From Chloroflexota bacterium (GTDB lineage Bacteria; Chloroflexota; UBA6077; CF-72): DNA of 49,387 nucleotides. This document shows positions 1 to 8,693 of this stretch, one piece after another. The notes below the pieces were generated by a model that searched no databases, was not told the DNA's origin, and was given only the letters and a program-made list of their open reading frames with translations. Location of the stretch: contig JAFAOS010000404.1 in NCBI GenBank assembly GCA_019247515.1, forward strand, positions 1 to 49,387, given 5' to 3'. Within the stretch, counting starts at the first letter, position 1. Every line of letters begins with the position of its first letter. The position numbers were made by a program, and so were the translations under genes.

Positions 1-164
1 TCCCCCGCCGAAATCCAGAACCCTGGCGACGATCGTGGTCACAGAGCCGATCGCGGCACAGTCGCGGCGACCCTCGAAATCCTCACACGTCGTACAACCC
101 GCAACGTCACCGAACCACCGACGAGTACACTCCAGGACAGGCCTTCAGGTCGCCTGGCGAGAAG

Positions 165-545
165 TTAGAACATGGTGGGAAACAGGCAGAATGGGTGGCC
201 CGCCGGGTCGAGCATGACGCGCACGTGCTCCTGCGGCTGAAAATCGGCAACCGCGGCGCCGAGTTCGACGGCCCACTTCACGCCAGCTTCGAGGTCGTCC
301 ACCCCGACGTCGAGGTGCATCATCATCTGCTGTTCGCCCGGCCGCGGCGGCCAGACGGGACGCCTATAGTTGGTCTCTTCCTGAAATGACAACCCGGTTC
401 CGCCGTCAGGCGGCCTGATTCTGACCCAGCCTGGCTCGTTGTCGAGGACGTTCCATCCCAGCAGCCGCGCATAAAAAGTTCCGAGTGCCCTCGGATCGGG
501 CGTGCCCAGAACCGTTGCTGAGATCAGTATTCGAGGTTGCGGCAT
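165..545 (-). CDS. VOC (glyoxalase/bleomycin-resistance) family protein
   Basis: A 126-residue single-domain vicinal-oxygen-chelate protein. The N-terminus (MPQPRILIS...) leads into a typical VOC strand-helix opening, with GTFYARLLGW at about residues 23-32, and the end DPAGHPFCLFP is the standard VOC closing strand. His in the central MMMHLDVGVDD segment and near the C-terminus are plausible metal ligands. I chose the internal ATG at 545 because homologues begin at this point; an upstream in-frame extension to 674 reads as low-complexity non-homologous sequence. Substrate is unknown: the family covers dioxygenases, lyases and antibiotic-binding proteins. It is the only intact gene in the first 2.8 kb. 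Confidence 0.8.
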   Translation of the reverse strand: MPQPRILISATVLGTPDPRALGTFYARLLGWNVLDNEPGWVRIRPPDGGTGLSFQEETNYRRPVWPPRPGEQQMMMHLDVGVDDLEAGVKWAVELGAAVADFQPQEHVRVMLDPAGHPFCLFPTMF

Positions 546-664
546 AATCCGACTGGAGTATCGCTCGAATGGCGCCGCTGAATAGTCAAATGAACCCGCC
601 TCGCAGAATCCCACAGTTGTCTGCGTGGTAGGCGGCGCGCTTCTGGTCCAACCGTCCGCCCGCC

Positions 665-877
665 GACCCGACATTCAATGTCAATTCCGCTGCTGGAGGA
701 CGTCGTGCGGCGGGGGTTCGTCGTCTGCTGCAAGCGCGTGGAACCAGAGGACGGTGCCTGCCGGAAAGCGGCGCGGAAAAGCGGCCAGACGTACAGGTCG
801 CGGGCGCGCAGGAGGCGGACGGCCTTCAGGCGGCTACACGCCACCAGGCCGACGTCGAACTTTGCCCTGCTCAGGCG
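665..877 (-). pseudogene. DUF6884-like protein fragment
   Basis: On the minus strand, about positions 752-862 read VGLVACSRLKAV followed by ARDLYVWPLFRAAF. This resembles the N-terminal core (VALVAC.K.K..ARDLY.SPLFRKA) of small DUF6884-type proteins. The similarity then leaves this frame; a neighbouring frame stays open as TVLWFHALAADDEPPP to a stop near 665. I read it as a decayed fragment with at least one frameshift. The assignment is from memory of the motif, and no complete product is encoded. Confidence 0.3.
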
Positions 878-887
878 GCCGGGGCTG

Positions 888-987
888 GGCCGAACAACCC
901 GATGAATTGGGCGGACGTCTCGAGTTCGACTCGGGCCCTGGTGGAACAACAGTACGTGCCTGGCTTCCGCTGGTTGGCTCGGTATGA
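888..987 (+). pseudogene. C-terminal relic of a sensor histidine kinase
   Basis: The frame ending at 987 closes with ELGGRLEFDSGPGGTTVRAWLP, the usual last two strands of a HATPase_c domain in NarL/LiaS-type kinases (GG.L...S.PG.GT.V...LP). It ends in a GTATGA overlap with the response-regulator start at 984, the normal layout of a kinase/regulator pair. Nothing upstream in this frame looks like the kinase body or N-box, so only about 30 C-terminal residues remain. Confidence 0.45.
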
Positions 988-1477
988 CGCACGTCGATGG
1001 TGCGGATGACGCGCATATCCGGGTGTTGATCGCCGACGATCACCCGGTGTTTCGCTATGGGCTAGTTGCGCTGCTGCACGCCGATCCGGAGATCGAGATC
1101 GTCGGGGAAGCGGGCACGGGCGACGAGGCCGTCGAGCTGGCCGAGGCGCGGGACCCGGATGTGATCCTGATGGACCTGAACATGCCCGGTCTCGGCGGAA
1201 TCGAGGCCACGCGACTATCGTCACGACCGCGCCGCACGTCGCGGTCCTCGTGATGACAATGTCTGACGCGGGTGACTCGTTGTTTGCCGCGATGCGAGCT
1301 GGAGCCCGCGGGTATCTCTTGAAAGGCGCAGACGGTGCCGAGACCCTGCGTGCGGTGCACAGTGTCGCCAGCGGTGAAGCCATTTTCAGCCCGAAGGTCG
1401 CGCAGCGACTCATCGAGTATTTCGGCAGTCCGCGCGAGCCATCGAGTCCGCGCGGTGCACCGGCGTATTTTCAGTAA
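984..1477 (+). pseudogene. NarL/LuxR-type response regulator, frameshifted and lacking its HTH
   Basis: The receiver domain begins VLIADDHPVFRYGL and continues to the phospho-acceptor Asp in VILMDLNMPG and GIEATR. The frame then breaks near 1212-1217. A shifted frame resumes immediately with TIVTTAPHVAVLVMTMSDAGDSLFAAM and GARGYLLKGA (conserved Thr/Ser and Lys of the receiver), then the linker FSPKVAQRLIEYF. The LuxR-type DNA-binding domain that should follow (L..RE.EVL) is absent: the frame stops at 1477. So there is one frameshift plus loss of the C-terminal effector. Together with the kinase tail just upstream it is the relic of a two-component operon. Confidence 0.75.
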
Positions 1478-1864
1478 GCTTCAAGTCGCGGATTGAGCCG
1501 AAGCGATTATCCGTGCGCGCGACGCCGGAATTGGTCGTGGCGGTTGAGGCGCTGGTGCTGGCAGCGCCGTCCAACTGTTCGAGCGGGACGCGCGCGCGAG
1601 CTGCCTCCGCGATGGCCGTCACGCGCGGGTGCATGCGCGGACCACCCCGCGCGTGGAAGCGGCCGTAGGATTGATGATTGTCGCCTGTGAGCGCGCGGCT
1701 GTCGCCCGCGCGTACCGTCACGGCGCTTAAAGCCGCTCTCACAGAGAATTTAATGCGGTACGTATCCGCCTGGTAAGGCCTGCACCGAGACCGCGGTGAC
1801 GTAGGTGCATCCTGCTGATGTGTCGAGTGAGCCGTCCTCCACTTAACCCGAATGTATGGCCGAC
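1478..1864. other. No recognisable gene
   Basis: About 390 bases follow the broken response regulator. The open frames on both strands are short, rich in Arg/Ala and show no motif I recognise, and the missing LuxR HTH was not found here in any frame. It is best described as degraded sequence. Confidence 0.5.
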
Positions 1865-2122
1865 CTACGACTGAATGAGCTGAGTGGCGATCCGGAGTGT
1901 GGGCTCCACGACCTCGCCGTGCTCTGATGCTCGCGCGGCCTCGTTGATCTGTTCGAAGGGGTAGAACGCCATCAGCCGGTCCAGTGGAAATCGACCATTG
2001 CGGTAGAGTTCGATCAGCGTGGGGATAAAGAGATCCGGGACACTGTCACCCTGGACGATCCGCGCACAGTCCGTCCTCCGATCAGCACCCCACTCGTCAA
2101 GCCACTGTTCGTCACGCAATCC
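1865..2122 (-). pseudogene. C-terminal fragment of an aryl/benzyl-alcohol-type zinc dehydrogenase, frameshifted
   Basis: The minus frame reads IVQGDSVPDLFIPTLIELY, then GRFPLDRLMAFYPFEQINEA and a short tail. This is the characteristic C-terminus of aryl-alcohol dehydrogenases of the medium-chain zinc family (RGI..GDS.P..FIP.LI.LY..G.FP.D.L...Y.F..IN.A). A one-base shift at about 2058-2062 separates it from VLIGGRTVRG, which belongs directly upstream of IVQGDS. The catalytic and Rossmann domains are missing. It is a relic of an NAD(P)-dependent alcohol oxidation gene. Confidence 0.65.
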
Positions 2123-2179
2123 AAGGCCTCCGTCCGACTGACGGCTTGCTGACGTATAAGTTGGCTTACACACATCGCG

Positions 2180-2590
2180 AAACGCACGCCACTCGCGGAC
2201 TTTGCCTCAACATCTTGAGGTGTGCATGCCGATACCACTACAACGTCTTGCGGTTCACGCCCCTGACGAACTACTCCGAGTTTCACCTCTACTACGACAT
2301 CTAACCTTTTCGAGCCCATCCTGGGCCGATTTCGAGTTCAAATCGGCTTGCCAGGGTGGGCTGACGAGCCGCAATAACGGCTTACACCCACAATGTCGCC
2401 CACACTGTCAGAAACAGGCGCCTCGGGAGCTGCCTGATGTTTGGCACTGTGGCGAGCGTTCCTTAGACAGGCGCTCCTTCCTGGCAGGCGGCCCGTGGTT
2501 TGCTGTGAGGCTTCCACGGGTCGCTCTGCGTTCAGCAACACCGCGGTGATCGTTGCTGTCGACGGTGGACAGGACAGGAAGCGCCGCGCG
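2180..2590. other. No recognisable gene
   Basis: This stretch lies between the alcohol dehydrogenase tail and the MmgE/PrpD tail. Open frames on both strands overlap one another and contain no motif I recognise. It has no clear promoter or hairpin terminator. Confidence 0.4.
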
Positions 2591-2887
2591 TTGATGCAGC
2601 GGACGACGGCGTTCCACGATACACGTCTTGTGCCACTGCGCGTGGGTTCGGCCACCCGCTCGGTGCGCGTGTGGCTGCGGGATGGCCGCACGTTCGAACG
2701 TGTAATCAACGTGCCGACGAGGCGAGCCGGAGAACATGCTGACGCAAGAAGAGCTGCGCGTGAAATTTCGTCACTGGTATGCGACTACCTCGGGAGCGAG
2801 GGCGAAGCCCGGCTGTTCGAAACGGCCATCAATATCGACCGCCAGGCATCGCCGAGGGAATTGTTTGCGCACGCCCGACCGGCTTAG
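2591..2887 (+). pseudogene. C-terminal fragment of an MmgE/PrpD-family protein, frameshifted
   Basis: The frame reads LMQRTTAF, then SVRVWLRDGRTFERVIN, matching the C-terminal V...L.DGR.....V..P segment of 2-methylcitrate dehydratase/iminodisuccinate epimerase-like (MmgE/PrpD) proteins. The conserved next block, MLTQEELRVKFRHWY, appears from 2736 in another frame. The closing LGSEGEARLFETAINIDRQASPRELFA returns in the first frame. Two compensating shifts or a scrambled region therefore break the gene, and the N-terminal three quarters is absent. It ends at 2887, overlapping the convergent capA-like gene by four bases. Confidence 0.6.
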
Positions 2888-4008
2888 TCGAGAGCGATCG
2901 ATACCTCGTCGCCCTGCCAGGCGAGATCGGCATTGAGGCCGGCTTCGCGGGTGATGCGTTCCACGTAGTCCAGCACGCGCGCACCTCCATCATCATGACC
3001 GACTACCTCCGGCTGGCTGCGCTGATTGATGACGCATGGCACAAATCCCGCACGCATCGTTTGGCGGTCGTCCACGGTCACGCGGGCCAGCAGCGTGAGG
3101 CGCGACTCCGGGTGGAAGGGATACTCGGGGGTGTTCGGATCCGGTTCGAACCCGAACAGCTGCTTGCGCCGCAGCGCCCAGGCGTTCGGGTCCGAGACAC
3201 CCTTCGTCGACAGCGCCTGAGTCACCGTCACGAAGTTTCCCAGACCGTGATAGATCGGCTTGCCCTTGTACACCTCGATGCCACGCAGGATATGTGCGTG
3301 GTGGCTCAGCACGAGGTCTGCGCCGGCGTCGATGGCCGCGTGTGCGACCTGCTTCTCGTAGGCCAGAACCTTGACTGGCGTGTGGACGGTGCCCTTGTGG
3401 AAGGAGACGCTCAGCAGGTCGCACCGCTCGCGCAGGCGAGCGATGTCTTCGGCCATCGCCAGCAGGCTGTCGGCATCGGCGCCGACGTACGTCGTCGGCC
3501 GTCCGCCCGGTTCGGCGTGGTCAAGCTCGTAGTGCGTCAAAATGTGAACATAGGCACCACCCGCCTTGCTGGCAGTTGCCCAGGACTCCTTCGGGCCAAC
3601 ACAGTTGTAGCTGAGCAGGCCAAAGCGGACTCCGTTGCGCGTGAGGATCGCGGGTTGTCGCGCCTCGTCAAGGGTCATGCCTGCGCCGAAGGGCTGGATA
3701 TCCTGGGCGCGCAAGCCCGCCAATGTGTCCGTGATCCCACCGGCGCCCGCGTCGTAGACGTGATTCGCGGCCAGGCTCGCGGCCGCCACATTGGCCCGTT
3801 TCAGCGCGACGAGCTTGGCCGGGTCACGCGCTTCGGGGGGAACCAGCGGTGCGTGGCGAACGCGCGTGCTGAACGGCACCTCGACGTGACCGACCACCAG
3901 GTCGGCCGCGCGCAGCACTTCGCGACTCGGCTCGAAAAACGAATCTGGCTCCGGCTCGTCCAGAATAAGATCGCCGGTTGCCAACAGGCTGACAGCCCCA
4001 TTGCGCAT
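2884..4008 (-). CDS. CapA-family (poly-gamma-glutamate synthesis type) metallophosphatase-like protein
   Basis: A 374-residue protein opening with VSLLATGDLIL (residues 6-16), the first motif of the PGA_cap/CapA superfamily. It continues with a GHVEVPF segment, LAANHVYDAG, LLSYNCVGP, the SFHKGTVHTP block and the DLVLSHHAHILRGIEVYKGKPI.HGLGNF block typical of the calcineurin-like fold. No signal peptide is visible, unlike the membrane-anchored CapA of Bacillus. It is the last gene of a probable three-gene minus operon (binding protein 5781-7388, hydrolase 4018-5772, this gene), 9 bases after the hydrolase. Similar proteins are common beside hydrolase genes in Chloroflexota; the substrate is unknown. 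A nearly deleted paralogue occurs at 11283-11431. Confidence 0.85.
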   Translation of the reverse strand: MRNGAVSLLATGDLILDEPEPDSFFEPSREVLRAADLVVGHVEVPFSTRVRHAPLVPPEARDPAKLVALKRANVAAASLAANHVYDAGAGGITDTLAGLRAQDIQPFGAGMTLDEARQPAILTRNGVRFGLLSYNCVGPKESWATASKAGGAYVHILTHYELDHAEPGGRPTTYVGADADSLLAMAEDIARLRERCDLLSVSFHKGTVHTPVKVLAYEKQVAHAAIDAGADLVLSHHAHILRGIEVYKGKPIYHGLGNFVTVTQALSTKGVSDPNAWALRRKQLFGFEPDPNTPEYPFHPESRLTLLARVTVDDRQTMRAGFVPCVINQRSQPEVVGHDDGGARVLDYVERITREAGLNADLAWQGDEVSIALD

Positions 4009-4017
4009 AGCTTCTCC

Positions 4018-5772
4018 TCAGGTATCCGACTGGTCGCCAACGACAGGAATGGCGATGAAACTTGGATGCTGCGTGTCGTGATACACGGTCTGGAGCGCGC
4101 GGATTCCGCTCGCATCCGTACCGATGGGGTGCCCGGTGTTCATGTTGCGGTCGTACTGCGGAAAGCTGCTGCTGCTGACCTGAAGCCGCAGACGGAACCC
4201 GGCCCGCAACAGCAGACTGGTGTGACCGAGTGTGATGACGATCGCATACACCTCGCCGGGCGCGACCGCCGCCTGCTGCCCATCGAGGTGACGCCCACTG
4301 AGCCGCAGAATGCCTTCCGCCAGGTTGTAGGACTGGCCGTCGGGGTACACCTGGGTTAGCTTTGCAGTGAAATCCGTATCGACTGCCGACGTCGAGACCC
4401 ACAGGTGGACCTCGAGTGGACCGCTGATCTCGACATCCGCGGACATCGGCTCCGACGTGTAGCACAGCACATCATGGCGGCGTTCGACGCGAGCCTGCTC
4501 GATCGGCCCGACCAGGACACCCGGCCCGGTGACCGCGCCGATCATCGCGCCTCCGACCGTCGGCACCGGCCGGTGCGGATCATACACGAATGCATCTGAA
4601 AGCTCCGCTTCAGGCGGCGTCCAGCCCAGCGCGCCGCCACCGGCGGCCGAGTTGGCATTGCCGCCGCTATGCAGGTACAGCTTGTGACGTGCTGCTGCAG
4701 GCGGTGGCCAGTCGTCCGCTTCGCGCCACTCGTTTGCGCCCATGACAAAGTACCGCACACGCGGCAGGCGAATGTTCGGGTTGCCACGGACATAGCGGTC
4801 GAAAAACGCGATCTGCAGCGCATGCAAGCCGGACCCCTCATTGGTGGCGTTTTCACCGAAATGCAGGTCGCCCAGAGTCGACTGGAACTGCATACCGTGC
4901 TGCCACGGCCCGCAGACGATGTGCTGGCCCGCCCGAGCTTCGGGCGTGCCAGCCGCCGAGCGCAGGCCGCCGAAGTTCTCGAATTCGGCCCAGTTCACCG
5001 CGTCGTACCAGCCACACTCGTGCAAACAAGGCAGCTCGATGCGTGACCAGTCACGCGGCGCGCGTTCGTCGACCAGGTTGGGTGTCTGTACACGCCACCG
5101 GAAGAGCTCACCCAACCTGCCCGCCCCTCCCAACGGATGGTCCAGCAGCGGCAGGTGCTCGTAGAGCTCGGTGGGGTCACGCCGAACGCGCGCCAGCAAG
5201 GCGCGAGCCTGGCTCACGTCGTTTCCCTGACGTTCCAGGTTGTCCAGCACTCCTGGACCTTCATTTGGCATCCACACCAGGGTGGTGATCAGGGACATGA
5301 CGCCGCCCGACCGCGCTGGCCGGAAGCCGCTGCCCCCCGAGCCGGGTCCGCCGCCCGTCCATGGGGCGATGGCCCGCAGGTGCGGCGGATGCTCGAACGC
5401 GGCGAAGTACTGCATGGCCGCCATATGCGAGGCGCCGATCATGCCGACGTTCCCATCGCACCACGGCTGCGCGGCCAGCCATTCGATCGTGTCGTAGCCA
5501 TCCACGCCCTCGACGCTGGCGGCGCGTTCTGGGTGCCATTCGCCGTCAGAGCCACCACGTCCGCGCACCTCCGAATTGACGTATGCGTAGCCCGCGTCGA
5601 CCAGATCGCGAATCAGCAGCGGGTTCCGGTTACCGAAGCGACGACCGTACGAGCGCATCAGGATGGCTGGGTGCCTGCCCGGCGAGGCGGGGCGGTGCAC
5701 GTCCATGACGATGTGCGCGGCGTCGCGCATGGGGACGCGCACGTTCTCGTCGACAAGCGTGGACTTCGGCAT
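4018..5772 (-). CDS. CocE/NonD-family serine hydrolase (peptidase S15-like)
   Basis: A 584-residue two-domain hydrolase. The alpha/beta-hydrolase part carries R.P..PG.HPAILMRSYGR, the Y.VN.EVRGRGGSDG block and the nucleophile motif GMIGASHMAAMQY with Ser115. Typical members have GxSYxG; here the last Gly is Ala. The second part is the X-Pro dipeptidyl-peptidase C-terminal jelly-roll, with DTDFTAKLTQVYPDG and LRLQVSSSSFPQYDRNMNTG. Members hydrolyse esters or amides, as in cocaine esterase, X-Pro peptidase and glutaryl-7-ACA acylase. There is no export signal. It sits 8 bases downstream of a family-5 binding-protein gene, suggesting that an imported ester or peptide-like compound is hydrolysed in the cytoplasm. 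Confidence 0.9.
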   Translation of the reverse strand: MPKSTLVDENVRVPMRDAAHIVMDVHRPASPGRHPAILMRSYGRRFGNRNPLLIRDLVDAGYAYVNSEVRGRGGSDGEWHPERAASVEGVDGYDTIEWLAAQPWCDGNVGMIGASHMAAMQYFAAFEHPPHLRAIAPWTGGGPGSGGSGFRPARSGGVMSLITTLVWMPNEGPGVLDNLERQGNDVSQARALLARVRRDPTELYEHLPLLDHPLGGAGRLGELFRWRVQTPNLVDERAPRDWSRIELPCLHECGWYDAVNWAEFENFGGLRSAAGTPEARAGQHIVCGPWQHGMQFQSTLGDLHFGENATNEGSGLHALQIAFFDRYVRGNPNIRLPRVRYFVMGANEWREADDWPPPAAARHKLYLHSGGNANSAAGGGALGWTPPEAELSDAFVYDPHRPVPTVGGAMIGAVTGPGVLVGPIEQARVERRHDVLCYTSEPMSADVEISGPLEVHLWVSTSAVDTDFTAKLTQVYPDGQSYNLAEGILRLSGRHLDGQQAAVAPGEVYAIVITLGHTSLLLRAGFRLRLQVSSSSFPQYDRNMNTGHPIGTDASGIRALQTVYHDTQHPSFIAIPVVGDQSDT

Positions 5773-5780
5773 GCGTTGAG

Positions 5781-7388
5781 TCAGCCCAGCCAGAGTTGCT
5801 GCATCTCGAGGCCCTGGTGCATGTTGTAGGTCTGGCCGTGAAGGCGAGCGCGCGCCAGGTATGTTTCAGGACTCGCGTTGATCAACATTACAACTGATTG
5901 GTCGAGAACGAAGTCGTTGAGCTGCGCGAAGAGCTGCTTGCGTTTTGCGGCATCGGTTTCGGTGCTCGCTGCGCCGATCAACTGCCGGTACTGATCGCTA
6001 TCGAATGCCTCCGCGTTGTTCTGCAGCGCCCAGTACACGCTGAACAGGAAAAACGTGGTGGGCTGAACCTGAGCGAAGCCCCCCGGCGCCAGGTTCAAAC
6101 CCTGGTACTGTGCCTTCGGCGTGACCTGCGACCACACGGCAGCATCGACCGGTCGGAGCGTGGCGGTGACGCCAATGCTGCCCAGGTCGGCCTGGTAGAT
6201 CTGAGCCAACTGCGCGAACGCCGAGTTGGCCGCGACGTAGGTGAGGTCGAGCGCAACTGAAGAAGCACCGGCACTCGTGAGTAGCTGCCTGGCACGGTCC
6301 AGGTCGAACGCGTACTGATTGAGTTTAGCCGCCTCGTAGGCCGGCGAGCCGGTCGGCCAGACCAGGTCCTCAGCTGTCCCGACGCCGAGCAAGACGGAGT
6401 CCACGAAGCGTTGACGGTTGATAGCGAAGTTGAGCGCCTGGCGGACCTGCTTGTTGTCGAGGGGCGGGACCGACGTGTTGGCCAGCACGGCGTTGTAGCC
6501 ACCGGTGTTGGAGTTCACCGTCAGCGTATAAGCGGGGTCCGACTTCAGACGTACGGCGTCCGTTACAGGTGGCGCGTCCATAGCGTCGATCGCGCCCGCT
6601 TCGAGCTGGGTGATGAGCGCCTGCTGATCCCGACCGATGTGGAACACAATCTGGTCCAGGTACGGAACGCCTGACTGCCAGTAGTGTGTGTTCTTGTTCA
6701 GCGTGAGATGATCACCCGCGACCCACTCGCCAAGCGTGAACGGACCCGTGCCAACCAGCTTCGTCGCGGCGTCTGGGCCTTCCGCCGTGACGCTGTCGAT
6801 GATGTTCAGGTATTCCAGGAAATCGAATGCAGCCGGCCGCGGCTGCTCGGATGTGAGGACAACCGTGGATTTGTCGGGCGTCTGAATATCGCTCCACCAG
6901 TTACCCATCGTCACCATCTGCGCTGCCCCGGTCTTGGGATCGCGAGCGCGCGTGATGTTGTATTTGATGTCGTCGCTGGTCAGCTCACGACCGGTATGGA
7001 ACTGGACTCCTTGCCGCAGATGGATCTGGAGCGTCTTGTTGTCAGTTGAGAAGTCCCAGCTCTGGGCCAGGCGCGGCTGCGGCGTCAGCGTGGCGTCGTA
7101 TTGGGTGAGCCGGTCGAACATGGGATAGATCATGTTCCAGTTCTGCCCCTGCAGACGATGCGCCTCCAACTGGGTGATGTCGGTGATCGTAGCGATCTGG
7201 AGTGTGCCGCCACTCCTGGGTTGCCCTTCAGGTGTCGCCGCGGTTGCCGATGTGGCGATTGAGGACTGAGCAGTCGGGTTTGGTGCGGTTGGAGCTGAAC
7301 TTGGTATGGGTGAGGTGCACGCGGCGAGCAGGCTCATTCCGACGCTCCCGGCCAGACAACGCAACAACTGGCGTCGATCGATCATCAT
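5781..7388 (-). CDS. ABC-transporter substrate-binding lipoprotein, family 5 (peptide/nickel type)
   Basis: A 535-residue SBP_bac_5 protein. The N-terminus MMIDRRQLLR plus a hydrophobic stretch ends in the lipobox LLAAC with Cys24, followed by a Ser/Pro/Thr-rich linker, so it is an exported lipoprotein. Family landmarks are SGGTLQIATITDI near the mature start, PQPRLAQSWDFS, LRQGVQFHTGRELTSDDIKYNI, LVGTGPFTLGEW and the CONS-type VRQALNFAINRQRFVD. It heads the minus operon with the CocE hydrolase and CapA-like gene. No permease or ATPase gene is nearby. Three related proteins, one decayed, occur in the window (11459-13081, 17876-18195, 19869-21509). Confidence 0.92.
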   Translation of the reverse strand: MMIDRRQLLRCLAGSVGMSLLAACTSPIPSSAPTAPNPTAQSSIATSATAATPEGQPRSGGTLQIATITDITQLEAHRLQGQNWNMIYPMFDRLTQYDATLTPQPRLAQSWDFSTDNKTLQIHLRQGVQFHTGRELTSDDIKYNITRARDPKTGAAQMVTMGNWWSDIQTPDKSTVVLTSEQPRPAAFDFLEYLNIIDSVTAEGPDAATKLVGTGPFTLGEWVAGDHLTLNKNTHYWQSGVPYLDQIVFHIGRDQQALITQLEAGAIDAMDAPPVTDAVRLKSDPAYTLTVNSNTGGYNAVLANTSVPPLDNKQVRQALNFAINRQRFVDSVLLGVGTAEDLVWPTGSPAYEAAKLNQYAFDLDRARQLLTSAGASSVALDLTYVAANSAFAQLAQIYQADLGSIGVTATLRPVDAAVWSQVTPKAQYQGLNLAPGGFAQVQPTTFFLFSVYWALQNNAEAFDSDQYRQLIGAASTETDAAKRKQLFAQLNDFVLDQSVVMLINASPETYLARARLHGQTYNMHQGLEMQQLWLG

Positions 7389-7494
7389 TTGCTGATCCTG
7401 TCCAGTCTCTGCTGATCCAGTCTATGCCGACCCGAGAGCGCCGGCCAAGATCGAGATTGACGCCGCATCGGGCTCAGGATACCATCTCTTCACT

Positions 7495-7519
7495 CAATCG
7501 ATCGATAGAGCAGCATGCA
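7495..7519 (+). promoter_or_regulatory. 25-bp conserved block at the 5' end of the plus dehydratase module
   Basis: The block starts CAATCGATCG, then one variable base, TAGAG, and ends CATGCA, which includes the ATG of the downstream gene. It matches 22 of 25 bases of the block at 17889-17865, which precedes the mirror-image module on the other strand. Its CG-rich palindromic core (ATCGAT/TCGATCGA) could be an operator, and TAGAG may belong to a -10 element. The function is inferred from conservation only. Confidence 0.45.
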
Positions 7520-8693
7520 CTCGGCAATGGACGTCCTTCGTGAGCACTACCGTCAGCGCGACCGCGCAGCCCGAGAGTGGAAAACGGCTGGCGGAAAGGT
7601 CGTCGGGTATCTGTGCGACAACGTCCCCGAAGAACTGATCATGGCAGCCGGCTTTCTGCCCTATCGCCTGAGCGGTGACCCGTCGCTCGGCACCGAGGCG
7701 CTCGAACGCTACGTCCAGCCGTTTGCCGCGCCGTTCTCGGCGCGGAACCGCGGTGTGAGCTTCGTCGACTCGATCCTCGAGGCGCTGCTCAGCGGCACCT
7801 TTGACTTCCTCGACTACCTGATCGTTCCGCACACCCGGAAGACGATCCAGGCATTCTACCGCGAGCTTGCTCTGGCCAAAACAGCCCATCCCCAGCTGGC
7901 GCTGCCCGAGGTGTTTTACCTCGATCGCGCGTACACGCCCTTCTACGCATCCGAGGTGTTCAACCGGCAGGCTCTGGTGGAGCTCAAGTCCCAACTCGAG
8001 GTGTGGAGCGGTCACTCCATAGTTGACGGTGCTCTTGCCGAGGCCATCGAGGTTACGAACGCGGGCCGTCGTCTGCTGCGTGAAGTCTCCGAGCGCCGCG
8101 GTGCTGATCCGCCGGGAATGACCGGCGTCGACGCGCTGCAGGTGATTGCCACCTCCTTTTTCATGCCCAAACGCGACCACAATCGATTGTTGACCAGTCT
8201 TCTCGAGAGACCTCCCTCACCCCCCGCCCTCTCCCACAGGGAGAGGGGGCTATCGGCGCGACTGTTTGTCGGTGGCAGTCCGCAGGACCACCTCCAGCTG
8301 TATGAGCTTATCGAGTCCTGCGGCGCCATCGTGGTGGCGGAGGACCACTGCTGGGGCACCCGCTGCGGAGAGGCGCTTGCCGACACGCGCATGCCAGCCT
8401 TTGAGGCGCTGGCGGACCGCTATCATCGCACGCCGGCCTGCTCCATCGACTTCCCCATGGCGCGCGTGGTAGACCGCTGCGTCGCTCGCGCGTGCACCGC
8501 CAGGGTAGACGGCGCGCTGTTCTTCGTATTTGAAGGCGATGGAGTGCACATATGGGATACACCCGACGAAGTCGCCGCCCTCGACGGCAAGGGCGTCCCA
8601 TCGCTCCATCTCAAACAGCAGCCCTACCGCGTCGAAGACCCCGAGCCGTTGCGCGAACAGGTCCGCCAGTTCGTGAGCAGCATATGCCGGTGA
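7515..8693 (+). CDS. 2-hydroxyacyl-CoA dehydratase-like protein, D (HgdB/FldC-type) subunit
   Basis: A 392-residue member of the HGD-D superfamily. It keeps the opening GYLCDNVPEELIMAAGFLPYRLSG (Cys at residue 36), the family's first-domain signature, and the second-domain CGAIVVAEDHCWGTRCG. The segment where canonical enzymes have a cluster-ligand Cys in VP..CD reads LIVPHTRKTI and has none. About residues 233-245 (PSPPALSHRERG) are encoded by a dispersed hairpin repeat inserted in frame. First gene of a plus-strand operon with the B subunit (10-base overlap) and a CoA-transferase. Canonical members, with an [4Fe-4S] cluster and an activator ATPase, dehydrate 2-hydroxyacyl-CoA; here the activator is absent. 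An alternative start is ATG 7527. Confidence 0.82.
   Translation: MHSAMDVLREHYRQRDRAAREWKTAGGKVVGYLCDNVPEELIMAAGFLPYRLSGDPSLGTEALERYVQPFAAPFSARNRGVSFVDSILEALLSGTFDFLDYLIVPHTRKTIQAFYRELALAKTAHPQLALPEVFYLDRAYTPFYASEVFNRQALVELKSQLEVWSGHSIVDGALAEAIEVTNAGRRLLREVSERRGADPPGMTGVDALQVIATSFFMPKRDHNRLLTSLLERPPSPPALSHRERGLSARLFVGGSPQDHLQLYELIESCGAIVVAEDHCWGTRCGEALADTRMPAFEALADRYHRTPACSIDFPMARVVDRCVARACTARVDGALFFVFEGDGVHIWDTPDEVAALDGKGVPSLHLKQQPYRVEDPEPLREQVRQFVSSICR
8211..8249 (+). repeat. Dispersed GC-rich hairpin repeat inserted in a coding region
   Basis: The core is CCCTCTCCC (8227-8235), loop ACA, GGGAGAGGG (8239-8247), a perfect 9-bp stem flanked by a C-run and G-run. This CCTCACCCC..CCCTCTCCCacaGGGAGAGGG sequence is a well-known dispersed element found between genes in many bacteria. 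Here it lies inside the D-subunit gene in frame and encodes PSPPALSHRERG. The paralogous gene at 16703-17833 has no counterpart at this position, consistent with insertion in an inter-domain linker. Confidence 0.75.

Noticed and set aside
1-164. Plus-strand frame without start, ending with PPTSTLQDRPSGRLARS
   Set aside because: The ending vaguely recalls C-termini of NmrA-type NAD-binding proteins, but 55 residues without a diagnostic motif are not enough to call a partial gene.
2779-4359. A 526-codon plus-strand open frame opposite the CapA-like and CocE genes
   Set aside because: It is exactly antisense to two genes with clear family motifs, has no recognisable domain, and reflects GC-rich third-position bias.
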